This document shows positions 23,062-35,775 of a stretch of DNA of 64,000 nucleotides, piece after piece. A program made the position numbers and the translations under genes. Within the stretch, counting starts at the first letter, position 1. Each line of letters opens with the position of its first letter. The stretch comes from Tetrastigma voinierianum. Taxonomy: Eukaryota; Streptophyta; Magnoliopsida; Vitales; Vitaceae. Under the pieces are notes generated by a model. It was given only the letters and a program-made list of their open reading frames with translations. It made no database searches and was not told where the DNA came from. The stretch is taken from positions 434,001-498,000 of the forward strand of contig JAEQBH010002441.1 in the NCBI GenBank assembly GCA_016808115.1, in the 5' to 3' direction.

Positions 23062-26000
23062 TCATATTTTTGCTCCAAGCAAGGTCATCAAGAAGTCCTT
23101 GTAGTCTCCCGAGGTATCGCCAATAACTGCATTGTCCATGCTAGTCTTGTTCATTTCAAAATACTCCCCTCTGATCTTCATCATGTCGATTTCGTCATGA
23201 CAATGGCTCTGGTTATGAATCCTCGTCTGTCCCAAGCCCAATGGAAGCTCTGATGACCTGGTGATTTTTCAAGCAACAAGAAACAGAAAATTAAAAGAGT
23301 CACTGTCTGAGAGAACAGTATAGGTAATATCTGAAGCAGCTTTGACAAAGAATGACTGGTTTGTGACAAGTAACTTGCCTACCACACTTCTATATATATC
23401 TGGACAAGTAATGGTAAGTTGCAAACTGATTCTGAAATAAAGCTGACATGCAGAATAATGCAAAGGCTCGTGATTGATGGAGATATCACCAGCTACATGC
23501 CTACACATTCTGCAAACTCGTATTTCTATATCCAAAACAGCACACTGAACTGAAATACACCTCCTGCCTGGATCACACATGAATGGCGTTCTTTTACGAG
23601 ACACTACGTGATGACAGAATTTAATTTCAAAAATCCTGGTTTAAACAGGGCCAGGGCATTGCTGTCTAAGTTGCCCTGTCATCCAAACATTTCCAATTTG
23701 TACACTCATACCATTTTTCTGCTTGCTTGTGCCACATATAAGGATGATGGGTGTATATAGAAGTTAGTTCAAGGAAGAAAACAAAGTTCTAATGGCTGCA
23801 AAAATGAATTCCAACATAAAGTTTTGGCTTGTCTGGCTTATCATTGATCAGAGACAACATATTCTCTGATCACACAGAGAGTTCTTAGGAGGTATTAAAA
23901 TGTAACAAAAAGAAAATATTAAAGATTTTGGCAACATTTGGTAATGACTCCAAATATAAAAGCTCCACCTATTACTTTTCTTATAGAAGTAAATAAAAAG
24001 GCATTCTTTGGCAATTGCATCCAATTTATATGAATCAAAATGAAAACGATATAATTTCTATGAATTAAGAAATCCAGAGTTAGCAAGCACCTCAGCAAAG
24101 TGTTTCTGGGGAGTCACGCACAACAGAAACAACACTTTCAACAAAGATGCCAAGTCACCATTGCTGCATCTCTTAATATCCTGTCAACATGATCATCCCA
24201 ATGAACGCCTAGAAAAAAAAAAAAAAAAAACCAGAGAAGACTGCAATCTGTTAAATTGCTTCACAACCCAAACCTGGTCAATGGAATTTCCATAGTTTTG
24301 CTTATAGAACTCAAATGTTGCTTGGAGTTGATAGACATTCCTGGTGCTGAGTATCCACACAACATCATCATGATCTAATTGCTTCTTGTTGATGGCTTCA
24401 TGAAGCTTAGCTGCCTCCAGCTTTGCCACATCTAAGTCCACCATTTCCTTGTCAAATCTGTAGGAGCTCACCATCCCCACTAGCAGCTGTGCAGAACCGA
24501 CGTCAGTAGCAATTCAAATGAAGCAAGTTTTGAAAGGTTGATGATTTGTTTGGTTAAAGTTTTTGAAAACTGTTTTTGGTTCTGAAAATCAAGGAAAACA
24601 TGGAGAACACAGAAAACAATAAATTCAGAGAACAATAACAGTTTTCAAAGAACACCAAATTGATATTCTCTATGTTTTTAAAAAGAGGAACCAAACAGGC
24701 CTTGAATTTTTCTATTTAGCCAGTCTTACAATTTGAGAGCTCAAGGAGTCATCCTCAGGGTCCATATGTTAATGGGAATGGAACACTCGGTTTACCATTG
24801 GGGTACCGCAGAAGACCTCTGCCTCTGGAGGTCCTAATCTTTTACATTCATCTTTGAGCCATTTTCTTGAATGTGGATTTACAAGTCACTGAGCTGAGTG
24901 AACCCATTTCAGTTTTAGAACCACATGATTCACCGTCATGGGCAGATTAAGGTTCATTATTGACATTACCTGAAATTGTTGTCTTACATTTTAAACAAGT
25001 TCTTTTTACCTTCCTGAGAGGCAGGGAGACATTAGCTGTGATGTCTTCTTCAAGCGAGCTCTCAAAGAAAGAACAATAGGCCTGCCGAACTGACATCAAA
25101 TGGTGAGGAGATGATGCACAAGCTATCTCAACTATCACTTGCAGGTGACTAATGCCCTTCTTCCTCATCTTCAAGGCATCCTTTGCCAGTCTTGCATCCC
25201 TTTCTGGAGGGTCATATGCCCACAGGATCACTGCATTCTATCACATATCAAAAATAGTAAATTTTTATTGCAATATCTTTAGAACTTCAGAGTTCAGTTC
25301 AAAGTTCCACAAGAATTCAACCAAGTATGGATTCATGCCCCAATCCGGATTTAATTTTCGATATCTAATTAATAACTTTCCATGGGGATCCAGCAAAGTT
25401 AAAAGGATTGCATTATAGCCATGAAAACAAGAAAGAAACACAAAAATGCTGTGTAAAATGTCATTCTAACACAAAATTAGCCACAATAAACTCTGTTCCC
25501 GTATCCTTTTTTTTTAATTTATTTCTGATGGATCCAAAATACTTTGCTATAACTATGAAAAATACATCAAAAATTTCAAAACCAAACACTCAATAGTTCA
25601 TACAACTAAAATACACAAATAAATAATATTTTCTTGCTTATATACATACCACATCTTCCTGTTCTCAACTCAAAAATTCACAAAAAGAAAAAAATCAAAA
25701 AAAAAAAAAAAACTATTAACTTTCCATGAGCCAAAAACAGCAACTGATGAACAAATTTCGTAAAACAGCAGCAATAAAAATGGATTATTCTAATATTTTG
25801 GAAAAGAAAATTAAATTATTGTTACTTTCCTAACAAATTTTAAATTTCAAAAAGGGATTGTGAAGAGAGAAAAATACCCTGAAATCACCAGAGAGCTCAG
25901 AGTAGAGGCCATCAATGAGGGATTCATTGTAAAGTTGTTGGTAGGTCTCACTGATAATCCTCCTTTGGCTTGCATTTCTCTGTCCCAATACCCGTATTAT

Positions 26001-26259
26001 TGCCTTCTCGTCTGTTCCCCATCCTACTCAAAAATAACCCAAAAATCATCGACAGAATTCACACAAATATTCTGATAAAACCAAAAATAAATAGATAATT
26101 ATTTAATACAGTGATAATCCAATCCAAGAATCAGAGGAAGAAAAAACCCAGAAAGAAATGAAAGAGAAGGGTAGAGAAGACACCTTGGAAGGCTTTACGG
26201 AGCGTTTCACAGTCTTGGGCTGGAGGAGGAACAATTTCTGGTACTCTGAGTGTGCTCAT
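23062..26259 (-). CDS. ANN3: Annexin D3-like protein (6 exons)
   Basis: Annexins bind acidic phospholipid membranes in a calcium-dependent way. Exons on the minus strand: 26259-26184 (MSTLRVPEIVPPPAQDCETL), 26023-25878 (WGTDEKAIIRVLGQRNASQR, IDGLYSELSGDF), 25237-25010 (WAYDPPERDARLAKDALKM, QVIVEIACASSPHHLMSVRQ), 24486-24274 (LLVGMVSSYRFDKEM, AINKKQLDHDDVVWIL, YKQNYGNSIDQ), 24180-24091 (NGDLASLLKV, QKHFAE) and 23257-23062 (GLGTDED, IDMMKIRGEYFEMNKTSMDN, DTSGDYKDFLMTLLGAKI). The total is 949 bases, about 316 residues, the usual length. WGTDE in repeat 1 and GLGTDE in repeat 4 are the type-II calcium loops. Wording is closest to my memory of Arabidopsis annexin 3. Exons 1-5 join in frame; exon 6 has two small frameshifts, after GTDEDS and before EIDMMK. 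A TATA-like box lies 65-75 bases upstream. Confidence 0.9.
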
Positions 26260-26321
26260 TTTCTCTCAGAAGTTTCTCAGGAAACAAACAATACCCAATA
26301 AAACTGAGATTCAATTTAAAG

Positions 26322-26334
26322 GAAATTTATATTT
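26322..26334 (-). promoter_or_regulatory. Possible TATA box of ANN3
   Basis: On the minus strand the sequence reads TTAAATATAAATT about 65-75 bases ahead of the ANN3 start codon. Spacing suits a plant core promoter with a short leader. The region is AT-rich, so chance is possible. Confidence 0.35.
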
Positions 26335-27234
26335 AAAACTTCCAAAAAAACAGATATTAAAAATGTCAACTGCTGTATGATGGAGTGCTATTTGCTGTTT
26401 TCTTGTTTTTCACCCATGCATGGGCTGGGGATTGAAAAATTAATCTAATCTTCTACACTTGGACCAAAAATGCCCCTGCTCTAAGTTTCAATTCCTTCCA
26501 AGTACTTTATTTATTTATTTTTCAGTTATTTTCTTCAAGTTGTAGACATTATAAAACCCAACGCTGATACTTTCTGTAATATTATTCGGAACCACTTTGG
26601 TTTCTTAAATGCCATTGGCCCCCCACTACTTTCTCTTAATTTGTTCAATGTAAACCTTATTATTTTATTTTATTTTTTTTGACAATTATTCACTAGAATC
26701 GTACCGTTGAAATATTATCTTTTCATATAAATTCAAACTTAATCTTTTTCTATGTCATGTCCATTCCTTTAACCATTGAGTTTATTAAGAACTGAGTATT
26801 GTTATATTTTTTACAATTTCGTCACCATTAAAACTCAAACTTGGACTCCTCTGGTTCTTATACCTGCATAAGCTCAAAACAACTTAAATTAAGTTTAACT
26901 GACGCTTATTTTAATATTTTTAATAGCTAAACACCTTAATTATTATAATATAATAAAATATAGTACTTACTTTGGAGGTTATCACTTTTAAATAACTCAT
27001 TTCATAGTGCTTAGGCTCAGTTTGCTTTAGTCAATAGTTCTAGAACTTCTGATTTTATTAAATGCTAAACAAAATTCATGTTTATGTGAGAAAAAGCTAA
27101 AGTTATAAATCTTATGTATTCTTTAGATGAAATAAAATTTAGGGAAGAAAAAAATCTGGTTCAACTAATATAAAGATACAACCACCAACAAAAAGACTTA
27201 ACAATATTAAACTAATGGGAATATTAGATGTCTA

Positions 27235-27342
27235 TTATATCGAGCTCAAATAATAGAGTGTTTAGGGAAGAAGGTTTTAAGTTCGAGTTTTAACAAGGAT
27301 AATTTACTACGTTAAAACTAAAGTGTATTAAAAAAAAAAAAA
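27235..27342 (+). repeat. tRNA-SINE-like remnant with poly-A tail
   Basis: TCGAGCTCAAATAATAGAG is followed about 30 bases later by GGTTTTAAGTTCGAGTTTTA, resembling worn RNA polymerase III A and B boxes, and the segment ends in AGTGTATT plus about 12 A's. Similar arrangements occur at 35295 and 35865. It is a weak call because the boxes are degenerate. Confidence 0.3.
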
Positions 27343-28224
27343 GAGGAATATTAGATTGAACTTGAAAAGTTTAGGTACCTTCTAATTTTATTTTTTTTCT
27401 AAAAAAAAAGGCTATGGAATTGGTAACTATTTAAAAAAAAAATTTAAAAAAGTGGTTTCCTATAACAACTTATGAAAACTATTTTCTAATGTTTTGTGGA
27501 ACAAAATTTATTTTACAATTTAAAATATTTTTAAGTATGTTTAGAAAATAGTTTTTATGTCTAAATGTCTAATTACTTCTAATTATTTTATATGTTTGTA
27601 TGATTATTTTTTTTTAAACTGCTAACAAAAAACAAATGAAAAAAAGAAGTCTCAAAACACCCTCCTCTCTATTTTTAAAATTTTAAAAAAAAAAACTGTT
27701 TTGATTGATAAATATGTTTTTTTAGTTTTTTATTCTTAAAAAAAAAAGGAGAAACTGTTCAAGAAACTATCTTTCCAAACATACCCAAAAATTTTGGAGG
27801 AGGGTTTTTTCTTTTTTCTTTTTTCTTTTTCTTTAAACATTTCAACCATTTTTTTTTTTTTTTTCCATTTGGGACACAAATAAAGAAGCCTTTTCAGACT
27901 GCAAACCCCACCAGAGTCCTTACAAGTTACAGCCAACATGTGAAACACAAAAAGTCTCCACACAGATTGTAAAAAACAAAAACAAAAAAAACAAATGAGG
28001 AATCTGAACCAGTTGGCAATGTGGTTGGTCATGTTTGTATTCATCTTCTCACAAAGAAAGATCACATGATTTACATCGTCAACCATAATAATAACAAATT
28101 GAGTAGAGATATGAGCTGTAAATTTTCACCTTCTAGCTTGGACTCATCCAATTAATGATTGGGAAAGGTACCCCATGAAGATAGATTGAAATAATTGAGT
28201 TTTGGATTAAAATAATATTTAAAT

Positions 28225-28425
28225 GTAATGTTTTTAGCACATGTGATAAATCATTCAATGTTCTTAGATCATACGATAGATTTTTAAAATTATAGGATAA
28301 AAGTAGAACATTAGAAGGGATCGATAGGTAACATTTCTATCCCATGTAGTAGATTTAAAAAAAAAATGACATAAAGAAGGATAAAGTTCCTAACTCATGT
28401 GATAGATTTTAAAAAAAAAGCATAG
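28225..28425. repeat. Degenerate 50-70 base repeat, CATGTGATAGATTTTAAAA
   Basis: Four variants of CATgtGATAGATTTtAAAA lie at about 28242, 28271, 28342 and 28395, usually preceded by TTCCTAACT, TTTTTAGCA or similar. The same set occurs in the second duplication copy at about 36490-36695. It is an old short tandem array inside the duplicated unit. Confidence 0.5.
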
Positions 28426-28775
28426 AGGAGAGTGTCTTCAATAACGATTCATTCCATCGTAACTAAAATGTCTATGTTAAAAAAACTTAAATATCATTTA
28501 AATACATTTCTTGTTTTTAAAAAAAGAAAAGAAAATAATTTAATATTTTTATATAAAATTTACAATCTTGAGGAAGATGCAAAACCTTTCAAAATTTAAA
28601 AGTAAATTTTCAGAATTAAATATAAATCCATATCTTTTATGTATATTTTTATTTATTTATTTTTAAGAAATACAAATCTAAGTATAAAAGGAGGTCTCAG
28701 CCTTGAGTCCTCTCACAGAGTGGGTGATGAGTCCGTACTGCAATTGTAAAGTAATAGTAAATGGATGTAAAAACA

Positions 28776-30052
28776 AAGAAAGAAAATACAAATCGAAAAG
28801 TAAATATATGTAAAAAAACAAAAAACAAAAACAAATCAAAACCATCGTGGATCAAGAGGGGTTGCACACTTTTCTTGATATGTTAAAAAGACAGACTTTT
28901 CCAAAAGGAGACTGGAATTAATTTGTCGCAACACATTTTGCAATTTGTCATGTATTCTGGAAGGTAATTTGTTTTTTTGTTTTTTTGTTTTTTTTTTAAT
29001 TTATAGAGATTATAACTTCTTTGTTTTTACTTAAATTTGGGTTAAAAAAATTCATCTTCTCAATGACGCGCTATGAGACACCTGATTGACTCTCATTTAG
29101 AAACATATTCCTCATTTCTTACCAAATCACTTGTTTTTAATCGTCAGTCTCATAAAACCAAGCTTTGTGTACGAATGTTATTTTAGCTTTTCCAAATGCA
29201 ATACTTTCGTGATATAAAATTATCATCATTGCTTAATCATTAAATATAAAAAATTAATCAGAGATAACGATCAAAATATTCGTATTTCTCTAAAATTTTC
29301 ATAATTTATTTTTCGTAAATCATATTATTTTATCAAATCTTTGTTGAAACTCATTAATTTATCAAATCTTATAACTTAATTATTCTCATTTCAATCATTT
29401 TTAAATAAGTTGTTGTCAAAAATAATAATAATTTTTAAATATGTTTGTATTTTAACATTTTAAAAAAGATAATTATCAAACTAATAAAGCTCAGTGACAA
29501 GTATTCTTTAAAAATTATAAGATAATACGAAAACAATTTAAAAAATAATAATATGAAATTAAATAACAATATAATTTAAATTAAATAACTTTTTAATAAT
29601 TAATATCAAATATCAAAAAATTATTTTAATACGAGATAAACTAATTTTTTAGAATATAAGTTTTTTTTAAATTATATTTTTCTTTTATTTTATATTATTC
29701 TTTTAAAATTGTTTTTCATATTTATCTTATTAATCTTTTTGTTAAACGAATTGCTGTAAATTTATTTTTATTATTATTATTATTATTATTACTATTTCAA
29801 TAAATCTTCCCAAACACAAAAACAAGTTTTTTAAAGGGTGAGTAAATACACACAGTGTGAATCAAGGATATAATTAATTTTAATAATTTGTATTCGATTT
29901 TTTTATCGATTCAACAAATATGTAAAAGGAATTTTTTTTTAGATAAATTATTTAAACTAAAATATTATAAACTAAAACCATATATATTTAGGAAAATTAT
30001 GATTTTAGAAATTAAACGTAATCTTTAAAATCAATATTTACAATTTCAAATA
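28776..30052. other. Segment present only in duplication copy 1
   Basis: Sequence on either side matches 37060/37061 directly, so this 1.28 kb was either lost from copy 2 or gained by copy 1. It is very AT-rich with poly-T and a TTA microsatellite at 29767-29795. No gene or clear transposon ends were recognised. Confidence 0.6.
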
Positions 30053-31285
30053 ATATGTTTAATATAGTAAATTGCTTTGTCTTTAATAGTGGCTTTATCA
30101 TATTAAAAAAAATTAAAATGTCGTTGTTGAGGATAGCCAATAATATGTTTAAAACGACGATAATATCGATGTCTTCAATTACGGTATTTTTATTTTTTTT
30201 AAATGATAAAGTCATTATTAAGGACAACGATATTTGCATAAAAAAAAATTATTAAGCTACTATATAATGGTATTTGCTTAAAAAAAATTTATAAAACCGA
30301 TAAAACCGTTGGTGATGACAATGACATTTACTTAGTTGTTATTTACATGACCCATACGAATTAGATTAGACAATAGATTTAAAAATAAATTATTTTTACA
30401 ATTGTTTTTAAAATTTTAATCCAAAACTCGAAATAATTCAGTGTATACCCCCACATGGCTTGTCTTTTTTTTCAATAAATGAAGAAACCAACAATTTATT
30501 TCCCTACTTTGAAAATTTGGTTGGACTTGTCTCCTACAATAATTATAATTGTTCCAACACATGGCTCCACCTTACCTACCTCTCAAATCACCTTGCACCC
30601 CAGGTTGTGATGGATATTAAATCATTAGAATTTTGTGGCAATCCGAGACCCAACTTAAAATATCTTGTCAGCTAGGGATTTTTAGAATTTATAAAAATGT
30701 TTAAAAACTAAAAAAATAGTATAAACAGTAATACACATATCAATGCTTACCATTATATTAAGCAGAATTTTAAAAAAACATATAATATTAAAAGTAATGC
30801 AAGTTTTTTTTTTAATCATGAATGTTTGAATTGATTTACGCATATCTACTAATTCCATCATATTTTAAAGTTAACAATTAGGTAACCTCCAATAATGAAA
30901 CATGCAAGTTCATTTTCATCTTAATTATTATTAAATTAATGCATGAGTTTTGTTAATAGTTTTTGTTATAATGATTTTTTCTTTTTCTTTCTTTCCTTTT
31001 TGGAATGATATTGTTATACATATCATGAAAAACGAAAGAAAATTATTCAAACATTTGATCATAATGTTGTCTAATCAAGTGTGAAGACTATTTAACTCAG
31101 AGTTGACGAAGGACAGCTGTTCTACATCATCCAATATATTCACTATCAAAATGAGCTGCCTAAATTAATAATTTAAATATACATATATTAATGTGAAACA
31201 TGTTACACAGTGGAGCTTGATAATCAATACAACTCAAACCAATAAAATAATGAATAAAATGTTACAGTATGGTCTGGTCACCCAG

Positions 31286-32870
31286 TATTTAGAGACCCAG
31301 CCCAAGCTCATTTCCCGGCCAGCCGGCCATCGAAAGCCTCACAGGCCGCCAAGGAAATAAACGAGCTGAGCTGAGACGACCCCAGCCGGGATCACCCCGG
31401 GCCGGCCGGCTCCCACGCCTCGATCGGTGCCTCTGGGTCAGCGCCACGGACCCATCCACATCGGAACTGCGCCTCGCCTACCCCGCCTCCTCCTGGCCAA
31501 CAGGATCCTGGCCTTCACGGCCGCGATCCGACTCAGCGCCAGAGCGAATGTCCAGTCATGCGTCCCAGATATCACGTAGAATTCGATCCTCGCCTTCTAG
31601 ATCCAATGATACGATAAGTCGACGATTTGGCGACCGGCCGACTGAACAACCCACGCCGTCACGCGATCAGACTAGATTCCAGATCCGCTGCGCACGGAAC
31701 GGTGACCCACGACACGCCGGGCGCGCTGGGCGACAGACGTTCCGCGATAGTTAACGGAAGAATGTCGAAGGACGCTTCGTATGATTACGACGCTGGTAAT
31801 GGACCACCTGGCACGACCGGTCGATCCCAGCGCATAAGATCTCGACACAAATACGAGCAAAGACGTTCCTGTAAACCATAGAGTCGCTACTACGAAATGC
31901 CAGATGTCACGATTCGGAAGAGAATTGAGGCAATGCACGGACCTAATCGACACGACTGACCAAATTCTCGATGAACAAGGATCCAATCTCAAATCTGGGT
32001 ATCGGGGCCCTTGGATACCGGGCATCGACTTAACCCGAGCTAGGCGTGGGTACTGCAAAGGCATCAAGTAGATCAGGTGGGGTTTACAGTATAAACAAGG
32101 TTCGACATCCTGACTACCGTAACGCATACAGAACGCCGTGGCGCCACCCGCCACCGGCCGGGTATGAAAATTGCGCCACTTCGTCGACATGGCGGGCAAG
32201 ATTCCTGGACTTCCAACCGCAGCTTAGCGGCTCCTCAAATTAATCATGCGCATTCAGAATAAAAGTGATACATGGCTTAACTTAACCATGTGCAAACAAA
32301 AGATATTTCAAAATAGTTGTTACTAATGTCTGTTTGCAGATTCGCTGACATATTTCTTTATTTAGATAATCGATTAAAAACCAATCCATGCTTTCTTATT
32401 CAATGATTTATCTTATTTCTTCACTCACAATTTCTACTTGTTTAATTCTATTTGATAATTTTCTACTGCAGTTTAAGCTCAACAGCCACTACAGAATCCA
32501 AAAAGTGAAACAATGTTTATGAAGGCTGAACAATTTAAAGATCAATTTCTAATCAACTAAGGTAAAACAAACCCACAAAAATTATTTAATTTTGATGTGA
32601 TTCATATCGACTACTACAAAAGTTAAAAAAGATAGCTGACCGTTCTCAAGGATCATTAAACAAACCAGATAGCTCCTGATCGCATTGTCGCTGCCCCTGA
32701 GCTCGTTCATATAAACTTGTTTTAACGAAATGTGCCTGCTCAACCGCCCAAGTCGTTCGATTTAGTTCTGCCTCAAAAGTCTTACCATCTGTTCCACCCA
32801 TAAAATCAACGCCCAACCTCAAACGCTCCAAAGCTCTACACGGCCGTTACCAAATTCTGTGCTCACCCCC
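31286..32870. mobile_element. Non-autonomous hAT-like element (copy B)
   Basis: A GC-rich island in AT-rich DNA, collinear with 3736-5410 (GATGAACAAGGATCC, TAGGCGTGGGTA, AATTAATCATGCGCAT, CTTTATTTAGATAATCGATT, CAACTAAGGTAAAACAAAC). The second duplication copy lacks it, giving an empty site at about 38290-38320 (GGTCTAAGTCACCTCA). Flanks GTCACCCA on the left and CTCACCCC on the right resemble that single GTCACCTC and would suit an 8-base target duplication. The right terminus (GTTACCAAATTCTG) is more mutated than in copy A. The open frames here (for example 31672-32199 minus) have no recognisable domain. Confidence 0.65.
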
Positions 32871-35294
32871 AGCATCCATTACTCACACAGGAAAATAATA
32901 CATCTCAATCACTGAGAGGCATGAAAATAAGTGACGTGTAAATTTATTTATTTTAAATTTATATGATGTTACATAAAAAGAGTGTTGGTGCCCTGGAAAT
33001 ATGAATATTTTTCAGCAAAGCACAAATTGGTGTTTAGTTCTACAATGATTATTGGCTATTGGTGTTATAATGTTTGAGATGATTCACTTTATTTCGATCT
33101 ATCTAATCATATAATATAAATTTCATCATTTAGTTTACCTATAAAATACATAAGATATATGTCATTTTTAGAAAAAAAGGAATTTGGGAGAATGCTCACT
33201 ATATAAGGAATAGATGATAAGTCCTTTTTAGAAATAAGATTTTTCGAGCATATTTAGAAAAATTATAACTAAAATGTTATTTTTCTACTCAATATGGAAT
33301 AATGTAAAATAAAAGAAAAAAAGATTAGTCACAAATTTCTCAAAAGAAGTAAGAAGGTAAATGAAAATAAAGGATTTCCCTGATAAATTTGATTAAATAA
33401 AAATAACTTATACTTATTAAACACAGACAGAATGATTGACAAGTTTTATTTTAAATAAATAACTTATATCATTAAACATGTATGTAAAATGATTGATGTT
33501 TTTCTTAATTTAATCAGCCGAATACAGATTTACCTTAAACGCGTTTTTATTTATATATAAAAGTTTTAGCCACTATCCAAAATAAAATAAAAATAATAAT
33601 AACTTATAAATAAATTCTAAATATATTATCATCTTCCTAAGGACGAATGTAGGTGAAAAAATCCTCTCATGAATCATATTAAAATAAATATAATTTATTA
33701 TAAATCAATTCATTAATTTTTCCACGTGCACTATAATGTGAATAAGATCTCTTTGGTCTGAAAATTCAACAAAAATATCTCTGATATGATTTTTTTTTTT
33801 TTCATATAGGTGGTCCAAATTAAATATTGGATAGCCATTTATAAATCAAGATTAAATGCGAAAGTTATGTAATTCAATCATATGTCAACATCACGTTTTC
33901 CACATGCATGAGAACATAATAATGTCAAGTTCCCATTTGTTCTCTTTGATTATTCAATGGGTCTTTGCAATTCAACCTTCTGAACTGATAATATTTTATA
34001 TTGCTTTCTCACGTGGGGCATAAAAATGAAAAACACATGTTGGGGGAATTAAGATAAAATAAAACAAAATAGGGGAATTAATACAAATAAGCTAAGATGT
34101 TTTAGCCTCTTTGAAAGAAAAATTACAATAACTCTTCATAAGTTTTTTTTTTCTTGAAAACTATAACTCTTCATGTTAATTGGACCCTTGGGCCTATTCT
34201 TTCCTTTAACTAACTTTGTTAATTAATTCGATTAAAAAAAAAACTTGTTAATTAATATACTTACTATATTAATATGAACATTTATCACTATTTTTTTACT
34301 TCTCCCCTAACCCATCCCTTTAACATTCTAATTGACCTCAAGGGCGATATTTATTACTTATTAAATATTAATTTATTTTTAACTGAATTATTTCATTATT
34401 TATTATTATAACTCCCTTGTTATTATTTCTTCAACTATCTTGTCTTTAATAATAACAATTAAAATTACATTAACAGAATTCAGAAATATGTTTTAAAGTA
34501 ATCTGATTAACACAAATATTAATTATTTATAATTTAACTAAAACATAATTTGAACAAAAGTTTTATTGATAGTAAAGATTATATAAATAAATGTCAACAG
34601 CATTTGTATTTTTTAAATGTAAATAATAATTAGTTGTTATTGTTACAAATAACAAATATCAATAAATGACTTATCATGCATAATTTATAATAAGAATATT
34701 CAATCTTAAATATACAGATTATTAAAGAAGTTTAAATGCTCATTCTATCTATCACATGCTTTACTACATTATAACTAAAATATTTAATTATTAAAAAATG
34801 TCAATAATATAAATTGTCATTTATCAGATAAAAATCTTGGTACTGCTTAAGATAAAATTTTCGGTTTATTCGCCTTTTCAAAACAAGCGAAAGTCATAGC
34901 TACTTGCACACACTGTGGGAAAAAATAATTTGAAAGAAATGAATCACTATTTTCAACATTTTATATACGACCGGAAACAAGAAACTGCTTTCCTCGCTTT
35001 GAATTAACAACCAAATGGGGTTGAAATGAAAACGATTTTCAATCAAATTCAAGACGAAACGTATTTTCCGAAACGAAAATCCAAAGACAACACTAAAATT
35101 TTCATATTCACTTCGTGATACTGAAAATTTTCGCAACTAAACTACTATTATTTCATGTTACTTTTGGTTTTAGGAAACTATAAGGAAATAATTTTTTTTT
35201 ACAGTTCCTTCTATTAAAAAAATATTTAAAATCAAATATAATCCAAATTTTATATTTTTAAATATTTAAGTATCATATAAAAATAGTTATTGAG

Positions 35295-35392
35295 GCCTAG
35301 CTTAAGTGGTAAGAGAACTCACAACATGATCAAATTCATAATATAGTATTACAATGCAATATGTAGAGGAAGATATGTTAAAAAAAAAACAT
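35295..35392 (+). repeat. tRNA-SINE-like remnant
   Basis: GGCCTAGCTTAAGTGGTAAG resembles a polymerase III A box, and GATCAAATTC about 30 bases later a worn B box. The segment ends in a run of nine A's. A second, similar piece lies at 35865-35990, and counterparts are in duplication copy 2 near 40315 and 40690. Family unknown. Confidence 0.35.
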
Positions 35393-35399
35393 CATATGA

Positions 35400-35775
35400 A
35401 AATTGAAATAAATTTCAAATAATACATAAAAATTGTTAATTAAAATATGTTTAAAAAAAAATTGAAGACAAATTCTGTTCTAATACGATGATTTATGAAA
35501 AAATTACAAAATTCAAATATAATTAAAAATTTTGAATTTTTTCTTTTTTTACTCGACTACTTTTGTCTTCACTTTATTTTAAATACATCCAAATTTCAAA
35601 TAATACATAAAAATTTTAATTTTAAATATGTTTAAAAAAATTGAAGACAAAATTTTGTTCTTAACATGATGATTTACAGAAAAATTACAAAAATTCAAAT
35701 ATAATTAAAATTTTTGAATTTTTTCTCTTTTTTTACCTCGACAACTTTTTGTCTTCACTTTATTTTAAATTTTCA
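35400..35775. repeat. Internal tandem doubling of about 185 bases
   Basis: The segment TTTCAAATAATACATAAAAA ... TTGTCTTCACTTTATTTTAAA occurs at about 35412-35585 and again at about 35594-35770. Duplication copy 2 has only one (about 40430-40612). Each unit contains a short AT-rich hairpin (AAAATTTTTGAATTTTTTC region). Confidence 0.7.

Noticed and set aside
27736..28086. 116-residue minus-strand frame rich in Lys and Phe
   Set aside because: Half of it is homopolymer A/T, and the duplicate at 36078-36299 does not keep the frame. The block is listed as a conserved non-coding finding instead.
28722..28745. GTGATGAGTCCGTACTGC, resembling the hammerhead ribozyme core CUGAUGA, also at about 37007
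   Set aside because: The second half of the core (GAAAC with a facing stem I and III) is not found at a workable distance, and no stem II pairing is evident.
31672..32199. 175-residue open frame on the minus strand
   Set aside because: It lies inside the GC-rich hAT-like element and is not kept in the related copy at 3736-5410; composition explains the open frame.
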